This document shows, piece by piece, positions 26,223 through 34,624 of a stretch of DNA of 52,748 nucleotides. Each line of letters begins with the position of its first letter. The first letter of the stretch is position 1. The stretch lies in contig JBMOLK010000235.1 of the NCBI GenBank assembly GCA_049325575.1, positions 1-52,748 of the forward strand, given 5' to 3'. The translations under genes were made by a program, and so were the position numbers. The stretch is from JBMOLK01 sp049325575. GTDB lineage: Bacteria > Bacillota > Clostridia > Acetivibrionales > Acetivibrionaceae. Below the pieces are notes generated by a model. The model had not been told where the DNA came from, did not search any database, and worked only from the letters and a program-made list of their open reading frames with translations.

Positions 26223-29200
26223 GCTTTTCCTCCAGTTCTACCTTATAGGGCTTTATCAATTCAACAACTTCTTCAGAGATTTTTCCCTTGAATAACCCAT
26301 CGAACCCATCATGATTAATATTTGTATACGGTGGACCATACAGTGCAGCAAATGAAATCCCGTTATTCTTAATAATATCGTTCTTTATCATCTCAACAAT
26401 TTTTATCTGAGTTGCTGATAATTGTCTATTATGATCTCTTACAAAATCTTCAAATCTCGTATTAAGTTCATTTTCATCCACACCCACAAACATACGTAAA
26501 ATACCGACAAGATCGTCTTTTCTCACATGGGTCTTTTCAGATAACTCTTCAATAGTAAATTCTATTTTTCCTGAATTAAATATTTCATAAACTGAGTTTA
26601 TATCGCTTTTAGTGAGCATTTCTCCCTTTCGGATTTTATGTATAACCAATTGCATATTCATTTCGCTCTCAAGAGCTTTCCTTACCCTATCTGCATAAGG
26701 TTCCATATTACTTGAACTTGTACTGTAGTTTTCATGAATTTCTCTTACAATATATCCACTGTCTTTTATATCAAGTCTTATATAGGATGCCGAGGGATTT
26801 TCACTCCTAAACCTTATCAATCCCCGTAGTTTAACCCTTGCCTCTTCAACATCTTCATATTTTGCCTCGTACCAGGTATCCTCACTAATAAGGTTCTTCA
26901 CGTAATCACGTAAACCATTGAAATGATTGAGGTTCAACCTCAACCTCGACAGTTCATAAATAGTATTACAAATATGCTCGCCTAATCTCTTATCCTCATT
27001 AATCTTATATATCTGCATTTTATACATTTGATTGTCAAACCAAATAGCAATTTTATCTCCCTCGCTGTCAATCCATTGCATAAGAGGAGCAACTTCTTTT
27101 AAAAGTATATCAATTAGGTTTTGATTTATAACAACCCAGTTCTGATCAAGCTTCAGCCACTCTAGAGTTTTCCACTGTTTCCTCACTGCAACAGACTTTT
27201 CAGGCAGGACAGCTATATCTTCTCTAATAAGTTTTATCATACTGTCTTTTTTTCCTGAATCATTTTTCTCATTAAATACCCTTAGAAGTTCGATTCTTCT
27301 TTCAAACCTGATCTGAATCGATGTCTTAGTTACAGCTGGAATAACTCCATCAGGCTTTTCATCAAAAAACTCAAAGTTTTTCCAGTGGTCAAATACTATA
27401 AACTGCTTCTTGTCCACACCTTTTCCGAATAAATCCTGGCACAGTCGTGTTCCCCGACCTGTCATCTGTAAAAACTTAACTTTTGAATAAACAGGCTTAG
27501 CAAATACAAGATTTACAATTTCAGGAACATCTACACCGGTATCCAACATATCTACCGATATTGCAATTCTTGGCCTGTCCGCTTCTTTAAAACTAGTTAA
27601 GAGGTCTTCCTTTTTCTCAATTTCTGAATGTATTATGGCTGCAAGTTTTCCATGATACTGTGGATACATTTCATCGAATAATTCCATCAAAAGCTTTGCA
27701 TGTCTTATATTTTTAGCAAATATAATGGATTTTCCAATGGTCTCCCCGACTTTTATACCGTTGTTCATCAAGTTATCCAGAACAAATCTATTTGTGTCCT
27801 CATTGGTCACAAACTCTTCCAATTGTTCTCTGTCAAAATCAATCTGAGTTTCGTCAAACCCCTCTTCTTCAAGTAATTTACGTTGTTGTTCAGATAAATT
27901 CGACCACTTAATGCCTCTTCTTAAAAAATCAGTTGTTGCATCAATTTTTTTAGGCCTTAAAAGATAGGGTGGTAAATGGTCACAAGCCTCATCAAAAGAA
28001 TAGTAAAAAGTAGGGTCCCCATCCACACATTTAAATAAACTGAAGGTGTTTCTGTTTATAAAATTAACCGGTGTCGCAGTCAATCCTATAAAATAAGCAT
28101 CAAAATATTCAACTATATCCCTGTAAGTATTATAAATACTCCTATGAGATTCATCACATATTACCAGATCAAAAAAACCGACACTATACTTATCATAGTG
28201 ATTTATCATTGTCTGATAAGTTGAAAAGTACAGATTTACTTCCCTTACATCACTACTTGCAGATGATATTCTTGTTGAAGGCACTTCCGGCATAAAAACC
28301 TTGAAACTGTTTTTTTGTTCCTTTGCCTGTCTAACCAACTCATCCCTGTCAGCAAGGAAAAGTACACGTTTCACCCAATTAGCCTGCATCATGCCTTTTG
28401 AAAGTGCTATTACCGTTCTGGTCTTACCAGTTCCTGTTGCCATAACCATAAGAGCATTTCTCTTGCCGCTCTCAAACTTTTCAAACACCCTTTTAATTCC
28501 TTCAATCTGGTAGGCACGTCCTGCAATATTTACATCCAATTCAACGCTTGAAAGAGGATTTTTGTTTTCATGCTGAAAAAGCAGATATTCCAGATCATCC
28601 AAGGTATAAAATCCCCATATCTGCCTTGGCTCACTGTACTTATCATCCCACATGTATATTTCATGGCCATTGGTATAATATATAATAGGCCTTACCCCGT
28701 AGAGCTGTTCTATACCGTCAGCATATATCTTTGCTTGATGCTTACCAACAACAGCATCTCTTGAAGTTTTCTTTGCTTCGATAACAGCAACGGGTTTACC
28801 TTTTTTATCAAAAAGTACATAGTCTACCTTTCCTTTTCCTGATTTCGTTGTCGGGTCCGGTACAACATATTCAACATTTACCAGTTCTGTATTATCAACA
28901 TTCCATCCCGCATCTTTAAGCATAAAATCAATAAGTTTTTTTCTTGTCTCATCCTCAGTCATTCCAAGTTCATTTGTTATTATTACAAGCTCTTTTTCCA
29001 CTTTTTCGGGAGCTATACGTGATAACTGTAATTGTTCCCTTAATGCAGAAAGTTCTTTTTCATGAGACTTTTTAAGCTCCTGAATTTCTTTCTTATATGT
29101 GTCTATATCTATAACGGTTTTTGCTGCATTTTTCTTTTCAGGCTTTTTAGGCCAGGTAAACTCTTTTGGCAGTGACGTTCTGTCCGCAGTTACTTTTACA

Positions 29201-29553
29201 TAAAACCAACATGCCAGTTTAAAAATACTTTTTAGACATTCTGAAGCATTTTTTATATCACTATGACTTGTATGAGCAGCTTTATTGCCTATTTTTCTTA
29301 CCAGGTGGAACAAGTCTACAACAGCTGGCTTTACAGCATTTGATTGAGAAAGGAGCTTTATTTTTTCTACTTGAGTTGATTCTACTGGTAAAGGAAGTTT
29401 TAATGCAACAAAAACAAAATCTATCAACTCTTCAGAGAATAGACGCATCTTAAAAAGTGAAGAATTTGTATCTCTATACAAATATTTTTCTGCAAAATAA
29501 CCGTTTTTAGCTAAATTAGGCCATTTGTCTTTCAAAAAAGCAAAATTGGACAT
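26215..29553 (-). CDS. hsdR: type I restriction endonuclease / DNA translocase subunit
   Basis: 1112 aa from the ATG at 29553 (GAGGG 6 nt upstream); an in-frame codon at 29583 lacks a ribosome site. An N-terminal DUF4145-like helical domain and a coiled coil (about 1-200) precede the nuclease (KVDYVLFDKKGKPVAVIEAK, PD-ExK, about 245-260), then the SF2 motor: MATGTGKT about 370, VICDESHRS about 463, GLTATP about 490, QMTGRGTRL about 697. The last third is an EcoEI-type C-terminal domain. With HsdM2S it pumps unmethylated DNA and cuts far from the target. First gene of the defence operon; the promoter region holds two TGTAAACATT repeats. Confidence 0.93.
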   Translation of the reverse strand: MSNFAFLKDKWPNLAKNGYFAEKYLYRDTNSSLFKMRLFSEELIDFVFVALKLPLPVESTQVEKIKLLSQSNAVKPAVVDLFHLVRKIGNKAAHTSHSDIKNASECLKSIFKLACWFYVKVTADRTSLPKEFTWPKKPEKKNAAKTVIDIDTYKKEIQELKKSHEKELSALREQLQLSRIAPEKVEKELVIITNELGMTEDETRKKLIDFMLKDAGWNVDNTELVNVEYVVPDPTTKSGKGKVDYVLFDKKGKPVAVIEAKKTSRDAVVGKHQAKIYADGIEQLYGVRPIIYYTNGHEIYMWDDKYSEPRQIWGFYTLDDLEYLLFQHENKNPLSSVELDVNIAGRAYQIEGIKRVFEKFESGKRNALMVMATGTGKTRTVIALSKGMMQANWVKRVLFLADRDELVRQAKEQKNSFKVFMPEVPSTRISSASSDVREVNLYFSTYQTMINHYDKYSVGFFDLVICDESHRSIYNTYRDIVEYFDAYFIGLTATPVNFINRNTFSLFKCVDGDPTFYYSFDEACDHLPPYLLRPKKIDATTDFLRRGIKWSNLSEQQRKLLEEEGFDETQIDFDREQLEEFVTNEDTNRFVLDNLMNNGIKVGETIGKSIIFAKNIRHAKLLMELFDEMYPQYHGKLAAIIHSEIEKKEDLLTSFKEADRPRIAISVDMLDTGVDVPEIVNLVFAKPVYSKVKFLQMTGRGTRLCQDLFGKGVDKKQFIVFDHWKNFEFFDEKPDGVIPAVTKTSIQIRFERRIELLRVFNEKNDSGKKDSMIKLIREDIAVLPEKSVAVRKQWKTLEWLKLDQNWVVINQNLIDILLKEVAPLMQWIDSEGDKIAIWFDNQMYKMQIYKINEDKRLGEHICNTIYELSRLRLNLNHFNGLRDYVKNLISEDTWYEAKYEDVEEARVKLRGLIRFRSENPSASYIRLDIKDSGYIVREIHENYSTSSSNMEPYADRVRKALESEMNMQLVIHKIRKGEMLTKSDINSVYEIFNSGKIEFTIEELSEKTHVRKDDLVGILRMFVGVDENELNTRFEDFVRDHNRQLSATQIKIVEMIKNDIIKNNGISFAALYGPPYTNINHDGFDGLFKGKISEEVVELIKPYKVELEEKHA

Positions 29554-29623
29554 CTGCATCCCTCGGTTTTCAGTGTATGCCAATTATATTATATATAATC
29601 TGCACAAAATAATAAACAATTGA

Positions 29624-29645
29624 TGTAAACATTTTTGTAAACATT
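29624..29645 (-). promoter_or_regulatory. putative operator: two direct TGTAAACATT repeats upstream of the defence operon
   Basis: TGTAAACATT occurs at 29624-29633 and again at 29636-29645, about one helical turn apart, 70-90 nt upstream of hsdR and next to A+T-rich -10-like sequence (TATATAATATAAT on the minus strand). The spacing suggests side-by-side protein binding. The remaining stretch to 29874 holds no supported gene. Confidence 0.4.
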
Positions 29646-29874
29646 GGTGTTTGATTTTGCTTCAAGGTATAGAAATATTGAAAAAGATACAGAAGGATAC
29701 ACTAATAAATGGGTCATAGTACAATTTATCGTAGATATCAGATATCAAAAGACGTGATCGAAAAAACCATGTTGAATGTTTGATTATATCTGAATTATAA
29801 TTTAAGTCCATTTTACAACTTTTGTAAAATTCGTACCGCCCTACCATACACAAAAACTTTATAGTCCCTTATAA

Positions 29875-31911
29875 CTATTTTGACTTTTCGCTATCACCAT
29901 TGACACCCCTTATAGGAATTGATACAACGAATCTAGTTCCTTCTCCTACCTTGCTAACAAAAGACATATTACCATTAAATTTAGCTTTAATAATTGAATA
30001 CGATATATAAAGCCCTAAACCTGTACCATTAGATCCTTTCGTAGTTGTCATCTTCTTAAAAAGCTTTTTCTGTATATCTAAGGGTATACCTTTTCCGTTA
30101 TCACTTACCGAGAACACTACAGAATTATTTTCTATTACTATTTCTAAAACTATAATACCACCGTTTCCATCATAAGATTCTATAGCATTAGTTATAAGAT
30201 TATTAAAGACTTGCACTAAAGAGTTTACATCACCCTTTAAAACTAGATTTTCATTATATAATAACCTTTTTTCAAGTATACAATTATTCTTTTTAAGTTC
30301 ATAGTTCATTAATAAATCTACTTTTGTAACCAAGTCGTTAAGTTTATAGCTTAGGTCACTATTACTTATAGCTTTAACAGTTTGACCTTTGACTGCCGAA
30401 ATAATATCACCCATATACTTCAGATACTGCCTAATTCTATCAATCCAAAGATATATTTCTTCGGTAGATCTTTTATACTTGTCATATTCTCCCTTAGCTT
30501 TAATCAACTGAACCATTTCATCCACGTTCTTTTTTATAATTAATATTCCACCTGAAGAGCTCATTAATGGTGTTTTTATATTATGAGCTATACCCCCTAT
30601 CAACTGACTAAGAGATGTAAGCCTTTCATTCTCTATCAAAATTTCCTGTGATACTATTTTTTCTGACAATTCTTCTACGTTATTAAACACTCTAGAAAAT
30701 CTTATTGCCAATACTATTGATTGAGCAAGGATAAAAACTGACAATCCCATAGGAGAAAGTGCAGGAGTATTTACAATTAATTCAGTTCGAAGTATATCAT
30801 TAATAAGAGTAAGTATAAAAATAATTGTGCCACTTAGTATTATAAATGCTCCCTGCCTCCTATGCACCAGTGCACTAATAATCGCATATATTGCATATAA
30901 ACCTTCAAATATCCAAACACATTCAATAAAAAGTATTAGATTAGCTGGTGTATTTGCTCCAACAATAGCTATAAACAAAATGCTGCCCAAGTTAAAGATA
31001 TAGAAAACCTTTAAAAGTTTTCTGGAAAACTCATGGAGATAAAGAGTATAAAAGAAGGTCAAAAAAGCCGTTGCCCCAAGAGCAGCATTTATGTAGACTA
31101 GTCTAAAGAAAGTACTTTCGTTTATATAAAATAGCTGTAATAATACGTGTTCACCCGATGTAATTGCCCTTATACCAGTAAATATACACGACAGACCTAG
31201 AAACAGTGACGATATTTCTTTCCTACGAAAAATGAATAAAATCAAATGGTAGCAAGCCATTATAAATATATATCCGAAAATGAACATATCTGTCATTATC
31301 TGCTTGTCTCTACCTTTTAAAATCGTTGTGCTATCTCCTAAAAGAAATGTTCCTATAATTCCTCCCCTATTTTCAACGAAATTTGATACTTGCAAAACAA
31401 TTTCAATATTATCTCTATCGTTATAAAAAACAATATAAGAAGGTTTTGATTGTCCCACACTATTAGCCGAATCTCTTGCCACTTTACCGCATGAAGTCAT
31501 TAGTTTTCCATTAACCCAAAGTTTATATGCTGATAATATTCTCGGTATTCTTAAAGCCAATAAAGTATCCTTTGAATTAGTCTCGATTACTAATCTGTAA
31601 GTAGCGTACCCTTTTGTATTGAATTTTTGGGTATTAGTTGAGTTCTTATCCCAATACCCTGGCACAGGAAAAAAGATACCCTTTTCATCTGCAAAACTCT
31701 TACTAAAACCATTTGGCTCTATAAGTTGGTTCCAAAAAAACTGCCAGCGTCCATCTAACTTAACGGATTCACCTTTAGTAAAATCCAGTTCAGTTAAATC
31801 AAATCTGCCATTTTTTATTTGAAATATTTTATTGCTGGCATGCAGATGCCCTGTATTAATGATAATTGTTAACAAAATAAGGATAATAACAAAAACCCTT
31901 TTCATTTTCAT
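29875..31911 (-). CDS. 7TMR-DISM sensor histidine kinase
   Basis: 678 aa. A signal/anchor helix (VFVIILILLTIIINTGHLHA), then an extracellular jelly-roll sensor of the 7TMR-DISM type (about 30-200; GRWQFFWNQL and YATYRLVI are typical), seven membrane helices (about 208-405), and a cytoplasmic kinase. H-box GIAHNIKTPL (phospho-His, about 440), N-box VFNNLITNAIES about 570, DNGKGIPLDIQKKL about 600, GTGLGLYISYSIIKAKF about 634. It probably senses a carbohydrate-like or other small ligand outside the cell and phosphorylates the REC-XRE regulator encoded two genes upstream. 3 nt separate it from the HAD gene. Confidence 0.9.
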   Translation of the reverse strand: MKMKRVFVIILILLTIIINTGHLHASNKIFQIKNGRFDLTELDFTKGESVKLDGRWQFFWNQLIEPNGFSKSFADEKGIFFPVPGYWDKNSTNTQKFNTKGYATYRLVIETNSKDTLLALRIPRILSAYKLWVNGKLMTSCGKVARDSANSVGQSKPSYIVFYNDRDNIEIVLQVSNFVENRGGIIGTFLLGDSTTILKGRDKQIMTDMFIFGYIFIMACYHLILFIFRRKEISSLFLGLSCIFTGIRAITSGEHVLLQLFYINESTFFRLVYINAALGATAFLTFFYTLYLHEFSRKLLKVFYIFNLGSILFIAIVGANTPANLILFIECVWIFEGLYAIYAIISALVHRRQGAFIILSGTIIFILTLINDILRTELIVNTPALSPMGLSVFILAQSIVLAIRFSRVFNNVEELSEKIVSQEILIENERLTSLSQLIGGIAHNIKTPLMSSSGGILIIKKNVDEMVQLIKAKGEYDKYKRSTEEIYLWIDRIRQYLKYMGDIISAVKGQTVKAISNSDLSYKLNDLVTKVDLLMNYELKKNNCILEKRLLYNENLVLKGDVNSLVQVFNNLITNAIESYDGNGGIIVLEIVIENNSVVFSVSDNGKGIPLDIQKKLFKKMTTTKGSNGTGLGLYISYSIIKAKFNGNMSFVSKVGEGTRFVVSIPIRGVNGDSEKSK

Positions 31912-31914
31912 AAA

Positions 31915-32550
31915 CTATTCTTTCTTAAAAAATTTTACAATATCGATAATCTCAATAGGCTTATTCACTATATAATCTGGCTTATGTGCTAGGAGAAGAT
32001 CAGAAGAATCGTAGCCCCATGTCACAGAAATTATCTTGATTCCACACTTTTTACAAGATATTATGTCTCTTTGCTCATCGCCAATATATATAACCTCTTC
32101 TCTTTTTATATTATGCTTTTTTATAAAGGTATCTATGGTAAAGTGTTTACCAAAAAGATTTTTTGAAGAATATATGTAGTTAAATATATCTACTTTGTTC
32201 CTCTGCAGTATAGCTTTTATCGTACTTTTTGAATTTGAAGATACAATCACTAAATTCAACTCTTCTTTTTTGAGTTCACTTAAAACATCCTTCATTTCTT
32301 CCAGTATATTAATATCCAATATATAATCTTTATATATTTTCATTGCCTCATATACTAATAAAGGTATTTTATATGTTGGTACATTAAGGAATTTACATCT
32401 TTCAGTAATTGATATCTTGCTTAAGGTTGAAATATCAGAAGAATCTATTTTCCTATAACTATATTTATCTGCTATTCCATTGTATATTTGAACAACTATA
32501 TCTCTTGAATCAACTAATGTACCGTCAAAATCAAATAATAACGTTTTCAT
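31915..32550 (-). CDS. HAD-superfamily hydrolase (phosphoglycolate phosphatase-like)
   Basis: 211 aa. HAD motif I FDFDGTLVDSRD (residues 6-17; nucleophile Asp7, acid/base Asp9), motif II SSNSKSTIK about 105, a conserved Lys (KHFTIDTFIKKHN region), and motif IV YIGDEQRDIISCKKCG about 157, with a four-helix cap inserted after motif I. This matches the Gph/PGMB subgroup, which removes phosphate from small molecules. It lies between the response regulator and kinase genes; a link to signalling (for example acting on a ligand) is only inferred. Confidence 0.85.
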   Translation of the reverse strand: MKTLLFDFDGTLVDSRDIVVQIYNGIADKYSYRKIDSSDISTLSKISITERCKFLNVPTYKIPLLVYEAMKIYKDYILDINILEEMKDVLSELKKEELNLVIVSSNSKSTIKAILQRNKVDIFNYIYSSKNLFGKHFTIDTFIKKHNIKREEVIYIGDEQRDIISCKKCGIKIISVTWGYDSSDLLLAHKPDYIVNKPIEIIDIVKFFKKE

Positions 32551-32616
32551 ATATTTATATCCTTAAATTTTTTATTCATTAGCTTTACATATCATCCTAT
32601 CCAAATGAGCTTAGGT

Positions 32617-33267
32617 TCAGTTATTCTTATCATTTGACCTTTTATTTCTATTAAATAAATCAGGATAATCAACAACTCTACAAAGCAAATAATCAGTACT
32701 CACACCAAAGTAATTAGCAAGCTTATCAAGAATCTCTACTGAAGGCATAGTAAGGCCACTTTCATAATTAGCAATTGCAGTACGTCCAACATTCAAATAC
32801 TGAGCAAGTTCCTCCTGGGATATACTAAACTTCTTTCTTAATCCCCTTAATCTAGAACTGAAGCTAACACCCTGTCGTTGTATGCTTTCCTTCAAGAACT
32901 CCACTGACTTGGCTGCAGACTTTATATGTATTATTACATCCTCTATTTCTGTCTTTTTTTCAACATAGCTTTGAATATCTAATTCCTCTAGCGACTTCAT
33001 ACCCGGTACACTTTCTGAAAATCCAGTTAGAAGTAGAATATATAATTCATTATCAAATTCTCTAATTCTCTTTATAATTTCGTCACCATTTAAATCGTCA
33101 ACATAATAATCTAGAATCAAGAGGTCAAACTTCTCTTTCTTCAAGGCATCTATTGCCTCTTTTGATGATGTAAAACCTTCTACTTTATAATCTTGTAAGT
33201 AAGATTTCAAAACATCAATAATCCCTATATCATCATCAACTATTAAGATGTTTAACTTACTGTCCAC
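32617..33267 (-). CDS. response regulator with REC and XRE-type HTH domains
   Basis: 216 aa from the GTG at 33267; a longer reading to TTG at 33300 adds 11 residues with no better ribosome site. REC domain 1-120 with acidic pocket DDD (11-13), phospho-acceptor Asp53 (LLILDYYVDD) and Thr (LLLTGFSE). It is joined by a helical linker to a Cro/C1-type helix-turn-helix (LRGLRKKFSISQEELAQYLN, NVGRTAIANYESGLTMPSVE). REC-XRE is an uncommon output pairing. It heads an operon with the HAD and kinase genes, and its own DNA-binding site may be in the 33.3-33.7 kb promoter region. Confidence 0.88.
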   Translation of the reverse strand: MDSKLNILIVDDDIGIIDVLKSYLQDYKVEGFTSSKEAIDALKKEKFDLLILDYYVDDLNGDEIIKRIREFDNELYILLLTGFSESVPGMKSLEELDIQSYVEKKTEIEDVIIHIKSAAKSVEFLKESIQRQGVSFSSRLRGLRKKFSISQEELAQYLNVGRTAIANYESGLTMPSVEILDKLANYFGVSTDYLLCRVVDYPDLFNRNKRSNDKNN

Positions 33268-33300
33268 TATCTCTTCAGCTCCAATCGGAATTCTTATCAA

Positions 33301-33669
33301 AATAAACTACTGTACCATTATTTGGTTTTTGGTATTATCAACTTATTCCTTTTCCTATTATATAAGATAAGCCAAATGACTTCTATTGATTCTATAATTT
33401 TACTTTGTTCTTTTCTAACATTTTTCCGATCTTATATCTCTTTTTCAACACTCCTTAAAAATTGCATCTTCATCTAACTTAACTTAGTTAGATAGGATAA
33501 CTCTATTTTATACCAATTCTCTTACGGAGAGCAAGCCTACGATACCCAAGTTATTTAATTATTTAAAAATAGACAACACTTAATAATAGTCATTAAAAAC
33601 AAACAAAACTATTTAAAGCTAAATAAAATTTACTTTAATAAAGCGTATTTGTAAAAAATAAAATAGATA
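33301..33669. other. A+T-rich divergent promoter region
   Basis: No gene. A TTAACTTAGTTAG-type imperfect palindrome occurs near 33476-33491. The region separates the signalling operon (minus) from the integrase module (plus). Confidence 0.4.
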
Positions 33670-33698
33670 TTGACACGTCATTCAAAGTGACGTATTAT
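33670..33698 (+). promoter_or_regulatory. consensus sigma-A promoter with palindromic operator in its spacer
   Basis: TTGACA (33670-33675), a 17-nt spacer and TATTAT (33693-33698). The spacer and its edges form ACGTCA-TTCAAAG-TGACGT, an inverted repeat that would be covered by a dimeric repressor. It drives the structured-RNA/excisionase/integrase transcript. A textbook repressible promoter for a mobile element. Confidence 0.75.
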
Positions 33699-33789
33699 TA
33701 TTCTAAAGTTAAAGTTAATGTTAATAAACATTAAAATAACTCTATTACCATTGAATGTTGATCTTTGAAAACTGAATAACAAGTTAATA

Positions 33790-34030
33790 GCGACGTACTT
33801 TGGATACGTTAGTCTAAACGAAAGGGAACTCGCCATGACCTATATAATAGTTAGCGGTGCTAAAATAAAATGTATAGTCACCTCAAGTTTAGAAAAGATA
33901 CTTCTCGCTGGACTTTGCATGTCACTTCGTTGCGGAGCAAGTTCAGATATCTATGAGCAGGTATGAGAAACCTGAGGAATTAAATTCCTATGAGCATACA
34001 TTTGCTGTCCAAAGTATTCCTGGGTATGGG
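33790..34030 (+). ncRNA. structured RNA candidate upstream of the excisionase gene
   Basis: About 240 nt between a strong promoter and the first HTH gene, with nested long-range pairings: TACTTTGGA (33796-33804) with TCCAAAGTA (34008-34016); TCTAAAC (33813-33819) with GTTTAGA (33887-33893); and TGAC(C)TATA (about 33836) with TATAGTCA (33873-33880). Local hairpins are CAGGT/ACCTG (33958-33974) and AGGAAT-TAA-ATTCCT (33975-33989). No open frame with a ribosome site crosses it. Size, Clostridia and the integrase setting make the raiA RNA class a possibility; this is from memory and not verified. Confidence 0.6.
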
Positions 34031-34096
34031 ACGTGAAAAGTGCATATCTAACGCGGCGGCTGAATGAACGCAAGTTAAACTTGAATCTAAATATTC

Positions 34097-34127
34097 ACTG
34101 CATACCCGGTAGGGCCGGGTATGCAGT
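34097..34127 (+). terminator. strong hairpin after the structured RNA
   Basis: ACTGCATACCCGG (34097-34109), 5-nt loop, CCGGGTATGCAGT (34115-34127): a 13-bp perfect GC-rich stem followed by TATATATAC. It ends 40 nt before the first excisionase-like gene. It would end the RNA transcript or act as an attenuator in front of xis/int. Confidence 0.7.
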
Positions 34128-34167
34128 TATATATACAAAGTATCACCATGAAAGTGAGGTTAATCAA

Positions 34168-34365
34168 ATGGATAAGCTGGTTTATACAGTAAACGAAACA
34201 GCACAGATTCTAAATATCGGAATGAACAAGGCCTATGAGCTGATACAACAAAAAGAAATTCCAAACGTTAGAGTTGGAAGGAAAATACTAATTCCCAAGC
34301 AAGCATTAGAAAACTGGCTTGCTAATTCTTCAACCACAAAAGCCACAAACAAAAAAGCATTGTAA
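34168..34365 (+). CDS. excisionase-family HTH protein 1
   Basis: 65 aa from ATG 34168 (GTGAGG 7 nt upstream); a longer frame from 34033 runs through the hairpin and is not credible. It is a MerR-like winged helix-turn-helix of the excisionase family: YTVNETAQILNIGMNKAYEL, IPNVRVGRKILIPKQALENW. Such proteins bend DNA at attachment sites to steer the integrase to excision, or act as regulators. 36 nt separate it from a second protein of the same family. Confidence 0.85.
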   Translation: MDKLVYTVNETAQILNIGMNKAYELIQQKEIPNVRVGRKILIPKQALENWLANSSTTKATNKKAL

Positions 34366-34401
34366 ATAGAAAATTAATATTATAAAATTGGGGGGAAACA
34401 A

Positions 34402-34617
34402 ATGAACATTGAAAACAGAATTACAAATATTGAAGATTTACCGCTTTCTCTCACAGCAAAAGACATAGCAAAGGTTTTGGGAGTATCCCTGGAACATGCA
34501 TATAAACTAATCCACAGAAAGGAATTTCCTTCTGTACAGATCGGCAAAAGACTTGTAGTCCCTAAACCTGCCTTCGAAAAGTGGATGGAGAATCCATTTT
34601 ATTACGAAAGGAATTGA
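34402..34617 (+). CDS. excisionase-family HTH protein 2
   Basis: 71 aa, ATG after GGGGGG. Same fold as the preceding protein (LSLTAKDIAKVLGVSLEHAY, FPSVQIGKRLVVPKPAFEKW) and about one third identical to it by eye, so the two are tandem paralogues that have diverged. One may direct excision while the other regulates. The integrase gene starts 8 nt after its stop. Confidence 0.85.
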   Translation: MNIENRITNIEDLPLSLTAKDIAKVLGVSLEHAYKLIHRKEFPSVQIGKRLVVPKPAFEKWMENPFYYERN

Positions 34618-34624
34618 TTTAATA

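Noticed and set aside
29662..29853. 63-codon minus-strand ORF between hsdR and the kinase gene
   Set aside because: No ribosome site, no similarity to a known protein; treated as intergenic.
34033..34365. 110-codon reading of excisionase-like protein 1
   Set aside because: The added N-terminus translates the structured RNA tail and its terminal hairpin; ATG 34168 has a proper ribosome site.
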